Source: Ornithinibacillus contaminans
GTDB taxonomy: Bacteria; Bacillota; Bacilli; Bacillales; Amphibacillaceae
Assembly (NCBI RefSeq): GCF_001038425.2
Contig: NZ_LDPV02000020.1
Location: 1 to 64,000, forward strand
DNA length: 64,000 nt
Direction: 5' to 3'
Below, piece by piece: positions 58,069 to 64,000 of the stretch. Position 1 is the first letter of the stretch, and every line of letters starts with the position of its first letter. Made by a program: the position numbers and the translations under genes. The notes under the pieces are model-generated. The model was given only the letters and a program-made list of their open reading frames with translations, made no database searches and was not told the DNA's origin.

Positions 58069-58422
58069 TTAATACTTAAAAGGGGTTTCACTGATTTGTA
58101 GGGCGACCATCAATCGCCCTTCTCGATCATGACCAGCCATCAGTAATTTTTTACCTTCAAAAATTTCCCAATCGGTTAGGCCTTCTGCATAAATCCAACC
58201 CATATCCATTTTCAAGCCTGCACGATAAGACTTTCCATCGCCAACAATCTTTGCCTGTGAAAAACGGACCTTGGCATTTCGAATATAAACACCGACATTA
58301 TATGCCTTTTCATTGACGTGTGATGCGTATGCGCCGTTTGTTGTTTCTAAATGCACGTAGACATCTTTATTTATATAGCCTTCAAGCTTTTCTTGTACTT
58401 TTTCCAGTGCGATTGGTTTCAT
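58069..58422 (-). CDS. yojF: YojF family protein
   Basis: The 117-residue protein starts at ATG 58422 with AAGGAGGAA upstream. It matches YojF (DUF1806) with NVGVYIRNAKVRFSQAKIVGDGKSYRAGLKM, then GWIYAEGLTDWEIF. Its role is unknown; its constant pairing with bshB2 suggests a part in bacillithiol metabolism. The two genes are 26 nt apart. Confidence 0.9.
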   Translation of the reverse strand: MKPIALEKVQEKLEGYINKDVYVHLETTNGAYASHVNEKAYNVGVYIRNAKVRFSQAKIVGDGKSYRAGLKMDMGWIYAEGLTDWEIFEGKKLLMAGHDREGRLMVALQISETPFKY

Positions 58423-58494
58423 TCTATTTCCTCCTTACACTTCTACTTCTAACATTACCGAATCTAACAGAATGCGTCAAAAAGTTTGAACCGA

Positions 58495-58528
58495 AAAAAG
58501 ACAGCAAGAATAGTCATCCCTGCTGTCT
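58495..58528 (-). terminator. terminator of uvrA
   Basis: AGACAGCA (58499-58506) pairs with TGCTGTCT (58521-58528), followed by TTTTTTC on the minus strand. Confidence 0.85.
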
Positions 58529-58535
58529 ACGTTAC

Positions 58536-61412
58536 TTACTTGGACGTAACTTTTTCCTTTGCTTTTAATGCTTCCTTCTGTCTTTTCGTATCCCGTTCTA
58601 ATAATGGCTTTAAATATTGACCGGTATAGGAAATCGTTTGTTCAGCAATTTTTTCCGGCGTTCCAGATGCAATAATCTGTCCACCACGCGCTCCTCCTTC
58701 AGGGCCTAAATCCAAAATATAATCCGCTGTTTTGATAACATCTAAATTATGTTCAATAATAAGGACTGTATCCCCATTATCCACTAAGCGCTGAATCACT
58801 TTAAGGAGCCTGCTGATATCATCAACATGAAGTCCTGTTGTTGGTTCATCTAAAATATATAATGTTTTCCCATTGGAACGACGATGAAGTTCACTTGCCA
58901 GTTTAACCCGTTGTGCCTCACCACCAGATAATGTAGTTGCTGGCTGCCCTAGTTTAACATATCCCAATCCTACATCATAAATTGTTTGTATCTTGCGTTT
59001 GATTTTAGGAATATTGGCAAAGAACTCTAGTGCTTCCTCAATGGTCATATCGAGTATTTCAGCAATACTTTTTCCTTTATATTTAACTTCTAAGGTTTCT
59101 CGATTATAACGCTTCCCGTGACAAACCTCACAAGGAACATAGACATCTGGTAAAAAGTGCATCTCGATTTTAATAATACCATCTCCACGACAAGCCTCAC
59201 AACGTCCACCTTTAACATTAAAACTAAATCGTCCCTTTTTATACCCTCTAATCTTCGCTTCGTTTGTTGATGCAAACACATCACGAACATCATCAAATAC
59301 TCCGGTATAAGTAGCTGGGTTGGAACGAGGCGTACGACCGATTGGTGATTGGTCGATATCAATTACTTTATCAATATGCTCGATTCCTTTTAATTCTTTA
59401 TGCTTCCCTGGACGATGCTTTCCTCGGTATAACTCTTTTGCAAGCCCCTTATAAATAATTTCGTTAACAAGGGTACTTTTTCCAGAGCCAGATACACCAG
59501 TAACCACTGTCATCAAACCAATCGGAATTTTAGCAGAGACATTTTTCAAATTGTTTGCTGCTGCACCAACTACTTCAATAAACCGCTTATCCGCTTTTCT
59601 ACGCTTCGGGGGAAGTGGGATATATTTATTACCAGATAGGTATTGTCCTGTGAGTGATTTCGGATTTTTCATCACTTCTTCTGGTGTACCACTTGCTATA
59701 ATTTGTCCACCATGCTCCCCAGCACCTGGACCAATATCAATCAACCAGTCCGCTGCAAGCATTGTGTCTTCATCATGTTCCACTACAATTAATGAATTAT
59801 CTAAATCTCGCATATTCTTTAACGTCTCAATCAACCGATCATTGTCACGTTGATGTAGTCCAATTGATGGCTCATCCAACACATACAATACTCCGGTTAA
59901 TGCTGATCCAATTTGCGTCGCCAATCGAATACGCTGTGCCTCACCACCAGATAATGTACCTGCTGCCCGTGATAAGGTTAAATAATCCAAGCCAACATTA
60001 TATAAAAACTCCAACCGATTATTAATCTCTTTTAAAATTAAACGAGCAATTTGTTCTTCCTTTTCCGTTAGGTTTAAGCTTTGGAAGAAATTCATCGCCT
60101 CTGTAATAGAAAATTCGGTTACCTTACTAATATGAAGATTATCAATTAATACTGCTAATGCTTCTTCTTTTAATCGATATCCTTTACAGGTAGGACAATT
60201 TTTTTGGGACATGTACTTTTCTAATGTCTCCCGGATAAAGTCTGAAGAAGTCTCTTTATAGCGACGCGCTATATTATGTAGCACACCTTCAAATTCAATC
60301 CTATTGTCTCGAATATTTCCAAATTCATTTTCATAGTGAAAATGTATTTTTTCTTTCCCACTACCGTGTAATAGCTTATCCATTTTATCCTTTGGAATAT
60401 CCTTAACTGGTATATCCATATTGATATCGAAATGATCACAAACACTCTTGAGTAGCTGCGGGTAATATTGCGAGCTAATAGGCTCCCAAGCGACAATTGC
60501 ATGTTCGTTTAAGGATTTAGACCAGTCAGGAATGACCAAATCAGGATCGACCACTTGATTAGTACCTAGACCATCACAGGTTGGGCATGCTCCGAACGGG
60601 CTATTGAAGGAAAATAATCTTGGCTCTAATTCACCAATCGAGAATCCACAAATTGGACAAGCATGATTTTCACTAAATACTAATTCTTCTTGATCGATTA
60701 TATCGACGATAATCTTTCCTTCACCGAGCTCTAAAGCCGTTTCAATCGAATCACTAAGCCGACCAGCTACACCATCCTTCACGACAATACGGTCAACTAC
60801 AACTTCTATTGAGTGCTTTTTATTTTTTTCTAGTTTTATGTCCTCTGTTACCTCGCGCATTACTTTATCAACACGAATACGAACATAGCCCTCTTGCTTT
60901 AGCTTTTCAAAAACCTTTACATGCTCACCCTTACGACCCGATATAATCGGTGCTAGAATTTGAATTTTAGTTCGTTCTGGGTATTCTAAAATCCGGTCAA
61001 CCATTTGCTCCACGGTTTGTGATGAGATTTCTGTTCCGTGTATGGGACAGGTTGGTCTGCCGACTCTAGCAAATAGCAATCGTAAATAATCATAAATTTC
61101 CGTTACCGTTCCAACTGTTGAACGAGGATTTTTACTCGTTGTTTTTTGGTCAATGGAGATAGCAGGTGATAACCCGTCAATTGTATCAACATCAGGTTTA
61201 TCCATTTGACCTAAAAATTGGCGGGCATAGGCTGATAACGATTCTACATATCGTCTTTGTCCTTCTGCATATATAGTATCAAATGCTAAGGACGACTTAC
61301 CCGAACCGGATAATCCAGTTAACACTACAAGCTTATTTTTTGGAATAGAAATATCAATATTTTTTAGATTATGTGCTCGTGCACCTTTAATGTTAATCAT
61401 TTTACTTGGCAT
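58536..61412 (-). CDS. uvrA: excinuclease ABC subunit A
   Basis: The 958-residue protein has two ABC ATPase modules: Walker [15 protein letters not shown] near residue 33 and [14 protein letters not shown] near 640, with LSGGEAQR signatures in both halves. Zinc fingers [10 protein letters not shown] and [11 protein letters not shown] are present. UvrA scans DNA for bulky lesions and loads UvrB. It follows uvrB by 7 nt and its ribosome site lies inside the uvrB end (GGAAGGATGA). An odd in-frame M5 is not favoured. Confidence 0.98.
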   Translation of the reverse strand: MPSKMINIKGARAHNLKNIDISIPKNKLVVLTGLSGSGKSSLAFDTIYAEGQRRYVESLSAYARQFLGQMDKPDVDTIDGLSPAISIDQKTTSKNPRSTVGTVTEIYDYLRLLFARVGRPTCPIHGTEISSQTVEQMVDRILEYPERTKIQILAPIISGRKGEHVKVFEKLKQEGYVRIRVDKVMREVTEDIKLEKNKKHSIEVVVDRIVVKDGVAGRLSDSIETALELGEGKIIVDIIDQEELVFSENHACPICGFSIGELEPRLFSFNSPFGACPTCDGLGTNQVVDPDLVIPDWSKSLNEHAIVAWEPISSQYYPQLLKSVCDHFDINMDIPVKDIPKDKMDKLLHGSGKEKIHFHYENEFGNIRDNRIEFEGVLHNIARRYKETSSDFIRETLEKYMSQKNCPTCKGYRLKEEALAVLIDNLHISKVTEFSITEAMNFFQSLNLTEKEEQIARLILKEINNRLEFLYNVGLDYLTLSRAAGTLSGGEAQRIRLATQIGSALTGVLYVLDEPSIGLHQRDNDRLIETLKNMRDLDNSLIVVEHDEDTMLAADWLIDIGPGAGEHGGQIIASGTPEEVMKNPKSLTGQYLSGNKYIPLPPKRRKADKRFIEVVGAAANNLKNVSAKIPIGLMTVVTGVSGSGKSTLVNEIIYKGLAKELYRGKHRPGKHKELKGIEHIDKVIDIDQSPIGRTPRSNPATYTGVFDDVRDVFASTNEAKIRGYKKGRFSFNVKGGRCEACRGDGIIKIEMHFLPDVYVPCEVCHGKRYNRETLEVKYKGKSIAEILDMTIEEALEFFANIPKIKRKIQTIYDVGLGYVKLGQPATTLSGGEAQRVKLASELHRRSNGKTLYILDEPTTGLHVDDISRLLKVIQRLVDNGDTVLIIEHNLDVIKTADYILDLGPEGGARGGQIIASGTPEKIAEQTISYTGQYLKPLLERDTKRQKEALKAKEKVTSK

Positions 61413-61419
61413 TCACAGG

Positions 61420-63408
61420 TCATCCTTCCGCTTTTAGTTCAAATAGAACATCACGAAGCTCTGCCGCTTTTTCAAAATCAAGCGACTTTGCAGCCTCTCG
61501 CATTTCTTTTTCCATTTGTTCGATAACTTTTTGTTTTTCTTTTTTGGTTAGCTTTGTAAAGCTTGTTGTTTTCTTAGTATCGTACGCTGTCTCTTCCTCT
61601 GCAGCAACCGTTGCGCGAATAACATCGCGTACTTCCTTCTTGATTGTTCTAGGAGTAATGTGATGCTCAACATTATAAGCCATTTGTATTTCACGACGGC
61701 GCTCGGTCTCCTCAATCGCTTTTTTCATGGAATCAGTAATCTTATCTGCATACATAATAACGCGACCATTCTCATTACGGGCAGCACGTCCCATCGTCTG
61801 AATAAGTGATCGTTCGGAACGTAAAAACCCTTCCTTATCCGCATCCAAAATAGCGACCAATGACACCTCTGGAATATCCAGACCTTCCCGTAATAAGTTT
61901 ATACCGATAAGCACATCAAATTTTCCAACACGAAGATCACGGATTACCTCAATCCGCTCTAATGTCTTAATTTCGGAATGTAGATAGGCAACTTTTATGC
62001 CTACCTCTTTTAAATAATCCGTTAAATCCTCAGACATCTTTTTCGTTAAGGTTGTCACTAGCACGCGCTCTTGGAGGTCCACACGTTTGTTAATTTCACC
62101 GATTAAGTCATCAATCTGCCCTTCAATTGGACGGACTTCTACTTCCGGATCTAATAATCCTGTAGGACGGATAATTTGCTCGGTCATAATTGGTGTGTGT
62201 TCTAATTCATACGGACCTGGCGTAGCCGAAACAAAGATAATTTGCTTCACCTTTTCATCAAATTCGTCAAATTTAAGTGGTCGGTTATCCAAAGCACTTG
62301 GTAATCGAAACCCATGGTCTACTAATACTTGCTTCCTTGCTTGGTCCCCATTATACATCCCGCGAATCTGTGGTAAGGTTACATGTGATTCATCTACCAC
62401 CACTAGAAAATCATCAGGAAAGAAGTCTAGCAACGTATATGGTGTTGCGCCAGCTTCTCGTAATGTTAAATGTCTGGAATAGTTTTCAATTCCAGAGCAA
62501 AATCCCATTTCCCGCATCATTTCCAAATCATAATTCGTACGCTGTTCTAATCGCTGGGCTTCTAACAATTTATTTTGACTTCTGAGTTTCTCAAGTTGTT
62601 CCTCAAGTTCCTTTTCTATATTGGCAATTGCTAGCTTTAATTTTTCTTCTCGGGTAACGAAGTGAGACGCTGGGAAAATGGCTACATGCTCCCGGTCTCC
62701 TATAATTTCACCAGTTAATGCATCCACCTCACGAATCCGATCAATTTCATCCCCAAAGAATTCAACTCGAATACAATGTTCTTCATGAGAAGCAGGAATT
62801 ATTTCAACAGAATCTCCACGCACACGGAACGTACCACGCTGAAAATTAATATCATTTCGTGCATATTGAATATCCACTAATTCGCGTAATAACTGATCAC
62901 GATCCTTCTCCATTCCCATCCTTAACGATAAGACCTGGCTGCTATATTCTTCTGGTGACCCTAATCCGTAGATACACGATACACTCGCAACAATCAACAC
63001 ATCATTTCGTTCAAATAGTGCAGATGTAGCCGAGTGACGTAGCTTATCAATTTCATCATTGATACTGGCATCTTTTTCAATGAAGGTATCCGTAGAAGGA
63101 ACATATGCCTCTGGTTGATAATAATCATAATAGCTTACAAAATACTCTACCGCATTATTAGGGAAAAATTCCTTGAACTCACTATATAATTGCCCAGCTA
63201 ACGTTTTATTATGGGCTATTACTAATGTTGGTCGATTTATTTCTTTTACCACATTAGAAACCGTAAATGTTTTCCCAGTACCAGTTGCGCCTAGTAAAGT
63301 TTGATGACGCTGACCGGCTAGAATTCGTTCAACCAATTCCGCGATCGCCTTCGGTTGATCTCCCTGCGGTTCGTATTTAGAAACTAATTCAAACGTATTA
63401 TTTTCCAC
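61420..63408 (-). CDS. uvrB: excinuclease ABC subunit B
   Basis: The 662-residue DNA-damage helicase starts at GTG 63408 behind GGAGGGA. Walker A GATGTGKT is at residues 40-47, the beta-hairpin region [12 protein letters not shown] follows, and DESHVTLPQ and TMGRAARN are helicase motifs. A C-terminal UVR motif ([21 protein letters not shown]) binds UvrC. UvrB verifies the lesion. A LexA-type box upstream (63476-63489) suggests SOS control. Confidence 0.98.
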   Translation of the reverse strand: MENNTFELVSKYEPQGDQPKAIAELVERILAGQRHQTLLGATGTGKTFTVSNVVKEINRPTLVIAHNKTLAGQLYSEFKEFFPNNAVEYFVSYYDYYQPEAYVPSTDTFIEKDASINDEIDKLRHSATSALFERNDVLIVASVSCIYGLGSPEEYSSQVLSLRMGMEKDRDQLLRELVDIQYARNDINFQRGTFRVRGDSVEIIPASHEEHCIRVEFFGDEIDRIREVDALTGEIIGDREHVAIFPASHFVTREEKLKLAIANIEKELEEQLEKLRSQNKLLEAQRLEQRTNYDLEMMREMGFCSGIENYSRHLTLREAGATPYTLLDFFPDDFLVVVDESHVTLPQIRGMYNGDQARKQVLVDHGFRLPSALDNRPLKFDEFDEKVKQIIFVSATPGPYELEHTPIMTEQIIRPTGLLDPEVEVRPIEGQIDDLIGEINKRVDLQERVLVTTLTKKMSEDLTDYLKEVGIKVAYLHSEIKTLERIEVIRDLRVGKFDVLIGINLLREGLDIPEVSLVAILDADKEGFLRSERSLIQTMGRAARNENGRVIMYADKITDSMKKAIEETERRREIQMAYNVEHHITPRTIKKEVRDVIRATVAAEEETAYDTKKTTSFTKLTKKEKQKVIEQMEKEMREAAKSLDFEKAAELRDVLFELKAEG

Positions 63409-63449
63409 AGACTTCCCTCCAAATCATTTCCTATTATTAGTGTATCATA

Positions 63450-63479
63450 ATTATAGTACAATTTTAACATAAATGCGAA
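63450..63479 (-). promoter_or_regulatory. sigma-A promoter of uvrBA
   Basis: On the minus strand TTCGCA (63474-63479), an 18-nt spacer and a perfect TATAAT (63450-63455), about 40 nt before the GTG start. Confidence 0.55.
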
Positions 63480-63489
63480 CGAACATTCG
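63476..63489 (-). promoter_or_regulatory. LexA (SOS) box at uvrB
   Basis: CGAAC-GAAC-ATTCG matches the Gram-positive SOS pattern CGAACNNNNGTTCG at 9 of 10 fixed bases and overlaps the -35. Confidence 0.65.
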
Positions 63490-63569
63490 ATTTTTTTGCC
63501 TTTTACATGTAATCTATTAGTTTAGTATACCCGTAACACACGTCCTGCTAGACAAATGGTAAGAAAAAA

Positions 63570-63594
63570 CAACTGCCGATATTATTAGCAGTTG
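63570..63594 (-). terminator. terminator of the right-edge glycosyltransferase gene
   Basis: CAACTGC (63570-63576) pairs with GCAGTTG (63588-63594), just past the stop at 63597, with TTTTTTC on the minus strand. Confidence 0.8.
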
Positions 63595-63596
63595 CT

Positions 63597-64000
63597 TCAG
63601 GATGGACTCGGGCAAACCTCTCGCAAAATTTCAGCTAATGGCTTCTCATCCAGGTGATGATGATAGCTTTCCCATTGCTTTGCATAGTTTTCTTGTAATG
63701 GCTGATTCGAAAAAAAATAGTTCAATTGCTCTTCAACAGGCTGTTTAATTGGATTAAGTGGTAGTACGACACCTAATTTTTGAAGCTCTAACTCATTTAC
63801 TTTTTCCTGACCAGGTAATGCGTTACAAGTAAAAATTGGCTTATTTTTTTGTAAGCATTCACTAATGGTTACCCCACCTGGCTTTGTGATAACTGCATCC
63901 ACAGAATCATATAGGGCATTCAGTTCCGCCTTGTCATGAACATAGGAAATTGGCGTTATTGATGGATCATTCCGTTGGAGCAACCGTTTGTATAACCTAT
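63597..64000 (-). CDS. MurG/UgtP-like glycosyltransferase, 5' part outside window
   Basis: Only the last ~134 codons are seen; the frame stays open to the right edge (codons for RLYKR precede 63983). The visible part is the C-terminal GT-B domain: VDAVITKPGGVTISECLQKNKPIFTCNALPGQEKVNELEL. The GGVTxSE stretch contacts the UDP-sugar. It fits the Glyco_tran_28 C-terminal (MurG, diacylglycerol glucosyltransferase) group. The lipid glucosyltransferase branch is more likely than MurG because of the PGQEKVNEL motif, but the substrate is not certain. Confidence 0.75.
   Translation of the reverse strand, partial: RLYKRLLQRNDPSITPISYVHDKAELNALYDSVDAVITKPGGVTISECLQKNKPIFTCNALPGQEKVNELELQKLGVVLPLNPIKQPVEEQLNYFFSNQPLQENYAKQWESYHHHLDEKPLAEILREVCPSPS

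Overview
The window looks like chromosomal DNA of a low-GC, endospore-forming member of the Bacillaceae. The evidence is a cggR-gap-pgk-tpiA-gpmI-eno operon, crh with hprK, a secG/est/rnr/smpB/ssrA block, the bacillithiol deacetylase bshB2 with yojF, the spore germination hydrolase cwlJ, whiA, and AGGAGG-type ribosome binding sites throughout. The genus cannot be fixed from sequence alone; the halotolerant relatives of Bacillus (Oceanobacillus/Virgibacillus type) are a guess. There is no phage, insertion sequence or CRISPR array.

Region 1 (1-10.7 kb) is the accessory part. A collagen-like surface protein (GPT/GPA/GAT triplets) runs off the left edge. Two further proteins share its ~95-residue N-terminal domain: one is that domain alone, the other carries a histidine-rich tail. 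Around them lie two family-2 glycosyltransferases, a CgeB-like glycosyltransferase and a nucleotide-sugar set: a WbpA-type 6-dehydrogenase, a WbpB-type oxidoreductase, a WbpE-type aminotransferase and a WbpD-type acetyltransferase. That set should make UDP-2,3-diacetamido-2,3-dideoxyglucuronic acid. I read the locus as a spore-surface (exosporium or crust) glycoprotein island with its own sugar donor. Most of its genes start with TTG or GTG.

Region 2 (10.9-24 kb) holds mixed single genes: an MFS drug exporter, a DNA alkylation repair protein, a DHFR-like protein, a SNF2/SWIM helicase (ywqA), a secreted CAP-domain protein, cwlJ, a DUF817/Xre/DUF2975 trio and gapN.

Region 3 (24-44 kb): tmRNA and smpB, zupT, rnr, carboxylesterase and secG on the minus strand. 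Then come a lipase-like hydrolase and ptsI without ptsH, a nucleoside hydrolase, and the complete glycolytic operon with a recognisable promoter and CggR operator. A 21-nt-period repeat array sits inside the operon between pgk and tpiA.

Region 4 (44-64 kb): tRNA-Arg(CCG), clpP under a CtsR box, crh-whiA-yvcK-rapZ, trxB, a TPR protein, glpD, hprK-lgt-yvoD-ppaX-yvoF, a YvlD-like membrane protein, yojF-bshB2, and uvrBA behind a probable LexA box. The window ends inside a glycosyltransferase gene. Carbon-catabolite control recurs across regions 3 and 4: ptsI, crh, hprK, yvcK, rapZ, cggR.
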